Below, in pieces: positions 44,492 through 56,100 of a DNA stretch of 64,000 nt. Position numbers and translations under genes: made by a program. Position 1 is the stretch's first letter. Every line of letters starts with the position of its first letter. Source of the DNA: Hygrocybe punicea (taxonomy: Eukaryota; Basidiomycota; Agaricomycetes; Agaricales; Hygrophoraceae); NCBI GenBank assembly GCA_963556145.1, contig OY744464.1, positions 2,046,001 through 2,110,000 of the forward strand, read 5' to 3'. The notes beneath the pieces are model-generated. The model did not search any database, was not told where the DNA came from, and worked only from the letters and a program-made list of their open reading frames with translations.

Positions 44492-46069
44492 TCACTCCAC
44501 CTCCACAAACGCCCGATACAAGACAAGCCCTACACTCTCACCCTTCCCATCCACCACAGCGTCTGCCTCAAACCACACCTGAGTATCCGCCCCCACGTAT
44601 ATCACATCTCCTCCCGACACACCCAAGATGCCCCCGTCGGCCCACCGAACGACCCCGTGCCCCTCCAGCATGATCGCAATACTCGGACCCCCAAGGGCGC
44701 GATGCGTCTCTGTGGCCCCAGAACGCACCATGGTGTGTAGTACAGAGAACTCGGGTGCGGGCGGGTTGTACAGCACTGTGCCCGTTCCAGGGCTCGTCGG
44801 CTCCGCCAGGGTATTTTGCAACGGAAGTGGTTGGAATGACTTGGGCTGGACGGCGTGCTGCGCAGGTGGCCCAGAAATGTAGGTGAGCCCAGCAAGGAGG
44901 TTCGGGAGGTCGCGCAGCTTTGGGGTGAGCCCTGCTCGGATGACGTTATCAGAGTTCGCCATACACTCAATGATATCTGCTTGTCAAAACCTGTGGTGAG
45001 TTTCGCGTTCATGATAAGAGGAATGTAAAGGGAAAGAAGCGCAGACAAGAGCATGGGAAGGAAGATGCTGCAGTGCCTGATGACGCACCCCCAGAAATAT
45101 ACGCATGAGGTTCTCCCGCGCCAAGGAATATTGCTTCTCCGGGCTGCAGATGTACATAATTTAGTACAAATACGCAAAACACGCCGATATCGCCCGGGAA
45201 CTGGGTGTCCAGCATCGTAACAAGGGAGGCCACGTCTTGCTCATCCGCGGTAGCACCGCCGCCGCGGTACCGAGCTACCAGAATGTGCAGTTGCGCTGTG
45301 ACTGCGATCGGGTCAGCTGTCATAAGGGCAGAGAAGAGAGATTTGAGGGCGGCCTTCGATTCGGCAGAAGACGGGGACACTGAAACTGAGATCGAGAGGA
45401 AATGCAATAAGATGGGGGCAGGAATGAGGGCAGCGAACTCGGGAACAGCTCGGAGATATGCGCCAATTTGATGCAACGGCAGGAAACCGCAGAGGCCACG
45501 GAACGCGGTGATGGCGAGTGCCATTTCGGGTTTGTGGTTTGCATCTGGTGTAGCGGTATTTAAGATGCCATCAATACTAGGATATACAACGAGTGCTGGC
45601 GGCAGCAAACAAACCCTTGTAAATGTGCGGGTGCGCGGCGTGCAATCGCTCCGCGGTACGCTTGTCAGGGTGCGATTGGATGCTTAGGGCCTTTTCGATG
45701 GACAGGACCTTGAAGAGGAAGGGGAGGTTGCCGTCAGAAGAGGCGAAGTGTTCTATGACGCGGGTTCCGATAAGGTGCGGGTGAGCCGCGAGATGCGCCG
45801 CGAGGGTAATGTTCGAAGAAACGACGAGCGAGGGGGAAGAGGGATGCGTGCCCATCCAGAGCTTTTGCAAGATTAGTGCAGGTTATTGGGTCAAGCGGGA
45901 GATGATGGTGGCGACATACTTCTGCGTAGGGCATCGAGTGCTCGAGGCTGAAGTTGGGCACTTTAGACGCCATTGCGAGTTGGGCGACCTTGGATGCGAG
46001 GCCGATCTTTCCCCAGTCGTATTGCTGTATTGTTGGTGCGATTCTGAATACTGGAATTGAAGGGTCCAT
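44492..46069 (-). CDS. PMI40: Mannose-6-phosphate isomerase
   Basis: Interconverts fructose-6-P and mannose-6-P for GDP-mannose, glycosylation and cell-wall mannan; a cytosolic zinc enzyme. Four exons (46069-45920, 45861-45615, 45544-45089, 44976-44492) give 445 aa. Motifs are IQQYDWGKIG and YAELWMGTHPSSPS at the N-terminus, KVLSIEKALSIQSHPDK (zinc-binding Gln and His), LQPGEAIFLGAGEPHAYISG (zinc-binding His in the cupin strand) and DIIECMANSDNVIRAGLTPK (catalytic Arg). No damage is seen. The start gives MDPSIPVFRI. Confidence 0.92.
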
Positions 46070-46207
46070 GTTGCAGCTGACGGAACTTTGGGCAAGACAT
46101 TGGTGAAACAAACAAACCAGTTATCCGTTTTCAAATTATTTAATAAATTACTTATCATCCCCAAACTATTCGCACAGAAACGAACTGATGACAAGAGGAG
46201 GTAACAC

Positions 46208-46216
46208 GGTAAATTC
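46208..46216. repeat. 9-bp target duplication, left copy
   Basis: GGTAAATTC immediately left of the TAGTCTCG terminus; the identical 9 bp recurs at 57326-57334 immediately right of the CGAGACTA terminus. Confidence 0.85.
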
Positions 46217-46465
46217 TAGTCTCGGAACCAGCCGTTCTTACTGGTCGGATTCCGAATCGGACTGTCAAAAACAGTGAACTCGACGTGGGGTCAGAACCAG
46301 GCTCCTTCCAAGCCGGATTTCAGAGGGTGAGAGAGGACGGTACTACATCATAGACGGGACATCCCGAGATTGTGTCTTATTTTAAAACTCCGTAACTTTG
46401 TCCTCTCGACCCTCTTCAATACGGCTTGCATAAAACATTTGTAAACAATCCCGTCACACCGTTAC
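46217..46465 (+). repeat. Left terminal inverted repeat of the DUF6589/RecQ element
   Basis: About 249 bp, reverse-complement partner of 53143 to about 52895 plus 57325-57303. Identity is highest at the tip (TAGTCTCG) and at the inner end (CGGCTTGCATAAAACATTTG against CGGCTTGCACAAAACATTTA). Confidence 0.8.
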
Positions 46466-46979
46466 TCCATCCCGATTTAGTATATCCCGATCTAGTCATC
46501 ACCTGCTCGTACTGCCTTCGACTCGACATGCTCAATGTACAGGCAGCAGCAGCCATTTTACAGTGCATCTATGACCACAAAACTACTATCCATGAGCTTC
46601 TTTCCTTTGTCCTTCATAGTTCCTTCTTCCAAGACCATCCACTTGTTGTAGAGATCATGACACATCCAATCACAATAATCGATGCTCTCTATAATTGTCT
46701 GTGCTTGCGCAAACCTGTCATTGATTGGGCACTCAGTTTGGCATACCAGTCTCACTCGAATGCTATCCGACAACTCACCAAAGTTTGGAATGGATGGCAC
46801 TTCACCGCCATTCACACTTCTCTGGAACAAATGCACGATTTTCGACTTGAGGACCAGGTGCAGAAAATCCAGCAGGATGCACCCGCACTGTGGGAAATGA
46901 TCACTGGTCTTTTGTTACGAGTTCTTTTAATTTATTAAAAGACTCGTTCTTTATCAGACCTGGTTCAGTGAGGGTTCGT

Positions 46980-47019
46980 AATTAATTAATTAATTAATTA
47001 ATTGATTAATTAATTAATG
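46980..47019. repeat. TTAA microsatellite
   Basis: About ten near-perfect TTAA/TAAT units with one G interruption. Confidence 0.9.
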
Positions 47020-47267
47020 AAGTTGATCGTATGTAGGGGACTTTTTTGTTGGGCAAAAGATATGATTCTACTTGTTATACTGAAAAATAACATGTGGTCT
47101 AAGCCATGTCTGGACAAGCTTACATAAGCATCCAAATATGGGTTGCCTCAGAAAAGACACATTACCTTCAAATTATATTCAAAATATTCGTACTGACTTC
47201 AATTCTTATCGGAATCAGCTGAAAATTGAACTGCTGACTAATATAACCATTTCGGGCAAGGTGTGAC

Positions 47268-47480
47268 AGTCACATGTGACCAATCTAACCATATAAGGCA
47301 AGTTCTGATATTATATAGCAAATTTTTTACTGATCGCAATGGTGACAGTCACATGTGACCAGTCTAACCATATAAGGTAATTTTACATTATATATGCTAA
47401 ATTTTGAGCTGATCACAGGAGTTATAGTCACATGAGACCACTATTACTATATATGGAAATATCAGCCATATAAGTAGAAA
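47268..47480. repeat. 79-bp tandem repeat, three copies
   Basis: Units start at 47268, 47347 and 47426 with AGTCACATGTGACC, AGTCACATGTGACC and AGTCACATGAGACC, followed by TCTAACCATATAAGG-type sequence. The core GTCACATGTGAC is palindromic and resembles GTGACGTGTGAC motifs near the ends of both pogo-like elements. Confidence 0.8.
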
Positions 47481-50400
47481 TGAGCTTAACTCAGATAATA
47501 TACTGATATTTTTACTTGAAACATAAAATTCAATGTGATATTGCTGTATATATACATTATCTTATATGCTAATTATATATTTCAAGCAAAATTACGGTGT
47601 TCATAATAATCATGCAAACAAAAATCCAATAAAAGAAAAAAGACTTTGTTCATGCCATATGTAACATTAGCCCAATCACCAAGTACAGCTGTCTTCATGT
47701 TATCATCTGTTGCACAGCATACAAGGTCCTGGAGAAGAGAAGTCAATTATTATCATAATGTTTAGGAGACAGTTGTATTTGACAGTTGACCTATTGCTTC
47801 CTCAACATTTCTTTTATGGCTGAGCACATTATATAATGATACAGCACAGAAGACATACAGTAATAGAGGAGGTTGATGAACACTCAAGACACTCTATGTA
47901 GTTTAGTTTTTCTACTTTTCATGTTGCTGCTGTGAAAGATGGGCTTATTAGAACAATTGGAAGTATACAACATATGATATATATCTTATACCATATGTAA
48001 CATGCTTTATACAATTGTTTACTTCGTCATGGAAGTAGAGAGGGGAAAAAAAGAACTCGTTCATGCCATGCGCAGCACTGGCCCACTAAACAAGTCATCA
48101 GATAATAAACTGGCAAGGAAGAGAAGTAGCCGAATTCTTACCCAAGACCAAACTAATGAAGTTGTCGAAGAAGATGATGAAGACGAAGCCCAATTTTGGA
48201 TTGGTACAGATAGCGGGACTGTGGGATCGAGTCCTGATGATTCTGATATGTCACACCTGTGGACCCAACTGTCCAAGGAGGAGCGGCATGCAAAAATCAT
48301 CTCCGTGGTATGCTCCCTTGCTAGATCCCCTTTACTGGCATTCCTACTAATACACCCTGGTATATTTGAATTGTAGAAAGCCGCATGGATTATCAGTATA
48401 ATGATGCAGAGCTCAAATCAGAAATGCAACGCACTCCAAAGCATCTTCGGAATATTTTTACATTCATGCAATACCCCGCAGAAAGTCATTCAAGTGCTGG
48501 CTCGCATGGGCTGCTCAATCTCCGTCAACACCATCAACAAGGCCATCAAATCTCTGTCTGCAAAAACTTACGAGCAGCTGCGCGAGATGGGTCAGACTCT
48601 CCAGGTCAGCTACACGTACGACAATTTTGATGTGGACTTCAAAACCAACCTTGCGACTGTCGAGGTGTCAGGCCCCACACTCGCTCACCTCACATCTGGC
48701 ACCCTTATTTTCCTCGAGCACGGGGTGACCCCAGAGGCACTGAGATGCTCGCATCAACTGTGGGAGAAATCCCCACTCAATCCTCGTATTCCATCATCCA
48801 TTGTTGTTCCAACATGCACCGTCTTCGATTTTGTCCAGCTCCACCCTGACCCGGTCGATCATTCTGGCATGACCCGTGCTGATCGCTTCAACGCCTGGGT
48901 CTTCTATCGGGACCTTTGCTACCACGGACCAGACTACTTCTCCCAATTCCAGAGTACTGTTGACCTTCCAGAATTTGTTGAGAAGATACCGGTTGTCAAA
49001 ATGCGCCACGCACCTGCGAAAGCTATGGACATCAACCAATCCACTGTGTCTGGCAACATACAAGCCATCTCGAATTTGATGGCTCAAGGCGGCATCGGTA
49101 ACCTAGAGGAGGATTCTGCGGGCAATTGGGAGCAAGATAATGTAGACATCAGTGACGATGTCATGATTGTTAATGGAGACCTTGCCACTGGCGAACAAGT
49201 GTTTACCATCCTGGATCGTCGTTCAATTGAAGACATGCCATCACTTCATTTTCAGCATGTCATCTTCGTCATGGGCCTTTTCCACCTCAAGATGGCATGC
49301 GCAGAAGCACTCTGGCGAATATTTCTCGAGAAAAAGAAGGCTCGTGACGACGACAACAGTCTTATGTGGTTTGTTGCCTTACATCGACCCAAGGAGACCA
49401 GCAAAATCGGCAGCAACCCTGGTTTTCGACGGATGCACGAGATTATCCAACAAGAAGGTACTGCGCTTCGTCTCGATGCCTGGATGACAGAACTGGAAAA
49501 GCGGAATTCCCAGTGGAAGACACTCGAGCTCTTTGCAAACTCCAAGCCCACGGAATCCCAGTTGTGTTCGATCACCAACAGTCTTGCGACCGGTTACGTT
49601 GCTGGCCCAGATTCGAGAGTCAATGTGTGGGACTTGCGGGATCGGCCTGAAACTGAGCGAGATGCTCAATGGGAGAATATGCTGCTCATGCATCAGTATT
49701 TCCTTCTGTACGAAGAAATGTCTCATGCTATGAACTACGGAGACGTTGGTCGCGTTGAAGCACTGTTTCCACCCTGGATGGCTATCTTCAAAGCTACTGG
49801 CAAGCACAAGTACGCGAGGAGCATGGGCAAATTTTTGAACGACGTTCATTGGGTATATCCGAAGCCTCTTGCGCATGCTGTTCGTTATAACCTTCTCGTC
49901 AATCCAAAAGGCAAGGAGGGGGCATTCTGAGCGCCTGATTGGGTGCAAGAGTTTAATAACCTGAAGACCAAGGTGAGTCCTGAAGTTGCGATTGAACATG
50001 AGTTGAGATAAAAGTGAATGGCTTTCCTGTAGGCCATCTTTGGTGGCAGTTATTCGAACTATACGAAGGATCGCATCATCGAGGAATCTTCATTAATTGA
50101 GCTCTTCCATACCTGCCATTCCAGTATCGACAAAAACTTCCTGCTCGGAGGCCTCACGACACGTCATACGCCACCAGACATGACGAACACGTACAAGGTT
50201 TTGACTCGCTACATGCATAATAATGGCTCAAACAATTTTCAGGCAGGATGGAAGACAGCATATCTTATTCCAGATGTCATAGCTGAAGGACTACGGCTAC
50301 TACTGAGTGGGGAAGGAGCAATAGAAGAGGAAGGATATGTGCAGGAGGATTTGGTAGTCAAGGAGGACGATATCTTAGGTGAACTATGAATGATCTACTT

Positions 50401-50499
50401 AGAATAGAAGTGAGAAGGGGCCACCTCACGGGCCACCTGACGACTGTCTATGTGATCCATCAGTTTGGGAGATCAGAACGAACACGAGGAGACTCACCC

Positions 50500-52856
50500 A
50501 ACAAACTTCTGGGGTCGACATTTTCGTTGTTGGGAAGGGCTGGGGTTTTGAGCGGTTTGAGTGAATGCATATGGCATATAGGGTTGCGTGCTGCAGTAGG
50601 TAGTCAGTATAGTCTCATCAGCAGTCGAAAAAAATCTGTCCTCACCGTTGTGTCCCTCCAAATTGCACGCACTGCATTTATTCCGACGTCGAGGCTTCTC
50701 AGCAGCAGCGCTGCCAGCAACTGAAGCCGGCGGCTGGCGTGGTTGGAGTGGTGTTGAGGTGGTGCACGGCGTAGCAACAGGACCAGGACGGTACTGTCGA
50801 ACCAAGACCAGTACCTCAGCACCGTACACACTGGCCCATATCCATCGCGTTTCCTTCGAGAGAGCGGCCTGATCTGGCATTTTGCCGAAGTGCGCGCAAT
50901 CGACAATGCGATCAAGTATATCGTCGGTCATAATGAGGCCCGCACCCATGTTACGGTGAGCACTGGCTCCGAATCTCTCCAGGGACTTGCGCTGACGGAA
51001 TTCGTGCAGTGCTGTTCGCAGGCGTCGGTCTTGGGGATCGCGTTGGTATTCCTTGATGCGCGAGCGACCCGGTTGTCGAGGTCGGGTAGTAGGGTTACCC
51101 AGCATGAGATGCAAGAAAGCCTCTGGGTGGCAAATTTCGCAGCAGATAAGAGGGAGTTTGTAGGCGCACCGGGGACAGCCGTCAGGGAGATCAGGCCGGC
51201 ACGCCTTGTCGTCGGATGCTTTTATGTAAGCGTGAGTACACAACACGCGACACAGAAGACTGTACGACTGGTACGCTCACCTAACTTGAAGTTACCAAAG
51301 TAGATTCGCAACACTTTTCCGAAGCAAAGCAGGTGTGGCCGAGTTTTCGCATTGATGAATTCTAGCATCACAATTTCGGTGACTTTCTCTTGCTCTTTCT
51401 TTGTCAGACCTTGCCCGCCTCCAACTTGGAGTGGTGGTTCCTGATTGTATTATTTTTGAAGCCGTTCAAGCTGCTCGTTTTTCGTCGCCAAGACAGCTGC
51501 CGAGGTATTCGCCGAGGTATTTGAAGGAGGAACGACAGCCGAAGTCATTGAAGGGGTGAGGCGTATCTGTTTAGCGGGTCTCTCTTTCTCGGACTGTCTG
51601 GCACGTTGCTTTTTCTGACCAACCTCCAGCTCTGTTACCTCATCGGAAGCATCGAAATACTTTGGTTCAGCCAGAAGAATGGCCACGCCTTGATGGTGGA
51701 AATGGCGCGCAGCACGGCCGAAACGCTGCCACAGGGTACACATATCGCATGTTACCCTCCATTGGATTACCAGGTCAATGTCTGGTAGGTCGACACCCTG
51801 TATGTTTTGTTCAGTTGACACCAGACACTTTTCGTAGTGACAGCTCACCATTCCAAAAGAATCCGTGCAGAGAAGTCCCCAGATGCTGCCACCGGTGAGT
51901 TTCTCACATCTGTCTTCACGGAAAGTGGCTGACATTTCCGAGTTGAACCATTGTATCAGATCCCGATGCTCGATGGGCAGACGACTCTGAAGAAACTGCG
52001 CCGCACGAAGAGATTCAGCAATATCATCGAAGAAGATCAAGAATTTCGGAGGCTTCCACCCTGGCGGCGGATTCTCGGGTATCAGGAAGGCTAGATCTTG
52101 GAAAGAGTTGGCTGGGTGTACCATCCGCCAAACGGTGAGTGATATATTGGGCCTATCATTGGAGCGTTGCATATGATACAGGTTGTCTTTTCGGATCTGC
52201 AATGCTCCCATCACATCGCGGAGGACTATGGTGGGTAGGGTCGCAGATACCACGTAAAATGGGACATGCTTGGGAAGCAGGTACCGTAACTTCTCGACTT
52301 GTTTATAAGCTGTCCGGAACCCAGCCCACTTACTGACACAGTGGCCCTCATCGAAGGTTATGCTTATCAGTCTGTTGGTGAACAGGTGATTTTGCCAGAG
52401 ACCCACAAAGCCCCATTTATTGCTTTTCATCAATGTTTCTATGTTGGTCAGAATAACACGGTAGTGGAAATTAGCAATATCCTGGCTGACACGTAAGTCA
52501 TAGAAGCAGTGATCGACATCTTTACGTACCCGGAACGTCGCGATGGACGCGTTCTCGGCTGTCACACTGATGGCACGTATGCCGTGTTTGGCAAGAGTGC
52601 GGACATTGATGGTCCCAAGAATATTGAGAGGTGCACATATGATCTGGATTCCATCATGCCTGGCCAATAGAGGCATCCAAAATGTAAGTGTCTTCCCAGC
52701 TCCTGTTGCCGCAGTGAGAATGACATCTTTTTTCCGTTGTAGGAGTGCATCTACTACGTGCAACTGCCACAGAAAGGGAACCTGTCCAAATTGCTTTTTG
52801 GTAGCCTTCCGTAGCTCTTCCAGTGAGGGGGCGCGTCTGGGGGGATTGACTGCCAT
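50500..52856 (-). pseudogene. RecQ-like superfamily 2 DNA helicase gene
   Basis: The ATG at 52856 gives MAVNPPRR. Walker A is TAATGAGKTLTF, the DEAH-type box is FDEGHCVSKW, then FYVVSATLPT (motif III), TDSFGMGVDLPDIDLVIQW after removal of an in-frame intron of about 57 nt (about 51850-51795), and motif VI QRFGRAAR. This is the two-lobed RecQ-like core. TAA at 51452-51450 interrupts the frame, which continues in the same phase (YNQEPPLQVGGGQGLTKKEQ) and then, after an intron near 51290, through a Cys/His-containing region (CPRCAYKLPLICCEICHPEA) to CSACNLEGHN at about 50645. CAA to TAA would explain the stop. Relatives are common near fungal telomeres. Here it is convergent with DUF6589 inside the same TIR element. 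Confidence 0.7.
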
Positions 52857-53143
52857 TTCATACAGGGGAGGACTAAATTTTGCTATAGCTATTCTACTTT
52901 TGGAAGCGTGACATTGTTTATAAATGTTTTGTGCAAGCCGTTGTAGAGAGGGTCAAGGGTAGTAAAGTTGTGGAGTTTGAAATTTTTGTGATGCGGAGTC
53001 TCTAAGTCTCGGAAACATCCTTCACCTGCTACTGGGATGCAGCCCTCACCCTCTACATTGGCTTGGTAGGAGCCTGGGTCAGAACAGCATACCATTGCAA
53101 GTGTTTTTGACACTCCGCTCAGTTTCATCTGTCTCGCTGTATA

Positions 53144-56100
53144 CTGTACTAAATCAATCAATTCGTCACCCCATGTGACCTGTGACATGCCTGATGAAAT
53201 CAAAATTTCGTCAGGTTGGGGTGTGACCTGTGACACAGGCCACATTTCGCCACGCCTGTGTCCCCCTAATTTAATTTTTTTGCAAGGCACCACCTGTCCT
53301 CATCCCACTATGTGTGCCAGTAAAAATGCCCTAATAATTCCAGCTGCTTTTCGTAGCCAACTTCTGCCTGATCCACAACTTTCTGTCTTGGGGTTGCTCA
53401 AATATCCACTGCCAATGGTGCTTTCGGTGTGCAAATATGATAATGTGCAGCCCTACTTCGACAGCAGGACACCAGCCGCAACAGACTCACACATAATCTC
53501 CCAAATTCCCACCCCACCGGAGGCTATTGTCCAAAAGTTACGCGATGCTCTTCAACGCAGGGATACAGAGGCATCTTCTATCAAATGCCCACATGCATGG
53601 TCCCCACATGCTGCGAGTCCCGACATGACCTATCCCTTATGGATAGTTTCCTACTGGGAACAGTCAATAACCATACGGCAGACTCAAGAGCTTTGGGCAG
53701 CAGCTAACAACACACTGCAAACACGCCAGCATAACCTGAAGGATCAAGAAGCTGGATCACGGGCTGTCATTGACCGAGTTTTTAAAGCATTAAGCTGCTT
53801 ACCATGGTCTGGACGCATCCGAGGATTCACTTCAAATTCTGAAGATGACATCTCTGGGCTTGCAAAATACATTGGCACGCAGTGGTTAAAAGATGAGCAT
53901 GCCAACCAGATGCTTGATCTGCTACGCATGGACCTCGAGCAGGAGGGTGTTCTGTCAGTGGAAGTCGAAACATCGTGGTTCTATGAGAAGATCAAACAGG
54001 GCAAGAATGATCCAGAGAAATATGCAACTGACAGGTCCTTCCGTTGGCACCACCAGCAGGGCCATGCCATGGTCACTGGCATCCAAGACCAGATGGGATT
54101 CCTTATCAACCTCAAGCAGACACATTGGGTAGCAGCTGTCCTCGACTTCGCATCAAGCACTATATGGTATGGAGATTCCCTGGGAGACGAGATCCCAGAT
54201 GACGTCAAGCACAGACTTGACTGGTGGACTCACTTCCATAGCGGGGTTGTCTTCAAACACAAGCTTTTGCCGATCTCTTCACAGAGGGATGGACATTCGT
54301 GTGGTCTCTTGTCATGGAATGCTCTTGTCACATTTTTTTCCATGGGAAAACATCTGAAGATAGATGCAGGTCAGGTAGCAGATGCGAGGCTAGAAGTCTT
54401 ACTGAGGATAGTCGAGCGACATCTCAGTCAGCCTGAGGTGAGCAACACATCATCTTTCTAACTTTTGTCGAATGGACTCATCTGATATCTCAGAAATCGA
54501 AGCCTGCTCAGGGTGCCAAGACGTCAGACAGTGAGTCAGAGGTTGAGATGATTGGGACAGATGAAGAGATGGTCACGACAGAGGTGGAGACAGCTGAGAC
54601 ATCTAATGATGACAGGACCCTCTCGGACTTGCTACTGCCAACTGGTCAATCAAGGGGACCGGACGGCAAAGCAGTGGAAGCACCAACGGTATCAAAAATT
54701 CAAGCTACATCATCCATTCGGGCAGGGCTGGAATTGTCTCAGGGGAGCGAGCCTCGTGGACTGCTCCGCTTCTTCAAGCCATGTACTGTGGAAGTCTACA
54801 ATTTGCAGTTAGCACAGGAACAAGAGCAAATCGAATGGCAGCGTGAAGAAGATCAGCATCAGAATGAACTTGCAACACATATCAAGACTGAAGCTAAAAG
54901 GGAGGGCGCACGTCTCCGGAAACAGAAGGAAAGAAGTCGGAAAAAGGACAGGGATATCCAGCAGGGCATCCGGAGCCCAGGTGGCAAGAAACGAAAAGTA
55001 ACGTGAAAGCTCCGTTGTCGTAGGAAAAGACTGATCCAATTGGTCATGATATTTCAGATAGTCGACGTTCAGCTTGAAGATGATTCAAGTTCAAAGAAAA
55101 TGCGTATGACCATAGCTGAACTTACCCGCCCTGCTCGTGCTCTCAAAATGAAGATCAAAGCAGCAAACAAGAAGAAATCTGGACGGAAGAAAAAGGTACC
55201 TGTTAGGCCGGCCAAATACCACAACTGGCACACACCCTTCTGTTGGTCTCAAATCCAGCTCGCAGCAAAACAGGTCGGCTGGACAATGAGCTCGTCCGAG
55301 ATTGTGAGAGTCTTGCAGAAGCGGGATCCAGAAGTATTTGCTGGTCTCAGGCGGACCACAATTAATTCATGGATTGACTGGACCGGTGAGAGGCCTCGGT
55401 GGACGGACAAAATGATGAAGAAGGTCGAACAAGGCAATGATCCTGGGCATAATAAAGGTGGCCAGCGTGGTGTTCTGGTGAGGCTCAACTGGACTGACAC
55501 GAACCTTAGCTGACTGTAACCTTAGGGACGCTACCCTGAGGTCGTCGACATGATCAAGAGAAGGCTCCTTGCCCTGCGTAATGTATCTGCCCCGCTCTCC
55601 ATTATCACCATACGTGGTGTGATGCTGGCAACCATCATGCTGATGAAGCCTATCATTCTTGAGGTCCAGTATCGTGACCCGTCAACATTCCGTGCATCTG
55701 ATAACTTTGTCCACAAATGGGTCAAGCATAATCTGAAATGGTCCCAGAGAAAGGCAACACGGGCGGCCCAAAAAATTCCGGAGGACTGGGAAGACAAGTG
55801 TGAGAAGTCATTCCTGTGAAAGGCCTATAGTATCAAGGAATATGACATACCTTCATTGCTCTACGTCAATGCGGACCAAACTCAAGTCACATTTGCACCA
55901 GGTGACAAGTTCACATATGCACCGACTAACGCGAAGCAAGTGACCCTAGTGGGTGGCGATGAGAAGCGAGCATTTACAGTGATGGTTGCCATTGCAAATA
56001 ATGGCACACTCTTACCCTTCCAGGCAATCTACGTTGGCAAAACTGACCGATCGTGTCCTTCAAAGTCGGCCCCTCACTATGATGACCTGATTGGTGCAGG

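Larger units (their letters stand above)
46917..48028. other. AT-rich segment inside the DUF6589 gene
   Basis: Very AT-rich with no supported frame. It includes a hairpin at about 46918-46946 (CGAGTTCTTTTAAT ... ATTAAAAGACTCG), a TTAA microsatellite (46980-47019), a 79-bp tandem repeat (47268-47480), and at 47636 a degenerate copy of the sequence that begins the next exon (AAGACTTTGTTCATGCCATA against AAGAACTCGTTCATGCCATG at 48053). It is either an unusually long intron or yet another insertion. Confidence 0.5.
46528..50389 (+). pseudogene. DUF6589-family protein gene
   Basis: A probable N-terminal exon (ATG 46528, MLNVQAAAAILQ, ending near IQQDAPALWEMITGLLL at about 46920) is separated by about 1.1 kb of AT-rich DNA from 48029-48307, 48377-49972 and 50033-50389, which join in frame. 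The core carries the family blocks SIMMQSSNQKCNALQSIFGI, SYTYDNFDVDFKTN, LTSGTLIFLEHG, VNGDLATGE, FVMGLFHLKMACAEALWRIF and GDVGRVEALFPPWMAIFKAT. TGA at 49928 falls in KEGAF-stop-APDW where relatives have FRAVDW, so CGA has become TGA and the last 130 codons are cut off. The molecular role of DUF6589 is not established. Its position inside a TIR element makes a transposase role plausible. Confidence 0.75.

Noticed and set aside
46426..46527. Upstream extension of the DUF6589 first exon (HKTFVNN), mirrored by HKTFINN on the minus strand at 52.9 kb
   Set aside because: The shared peptide is not a domain: it is translation of the inner end of the terminal inverted repeat. The first ATG is at 46528.
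55478..55525. Treating the Ulp1 and DDE parts as two genes
   Set aside because: All four intervening introns keep phase, there is no stop or promoter-like gap between them, and both lie within one TIR pair.
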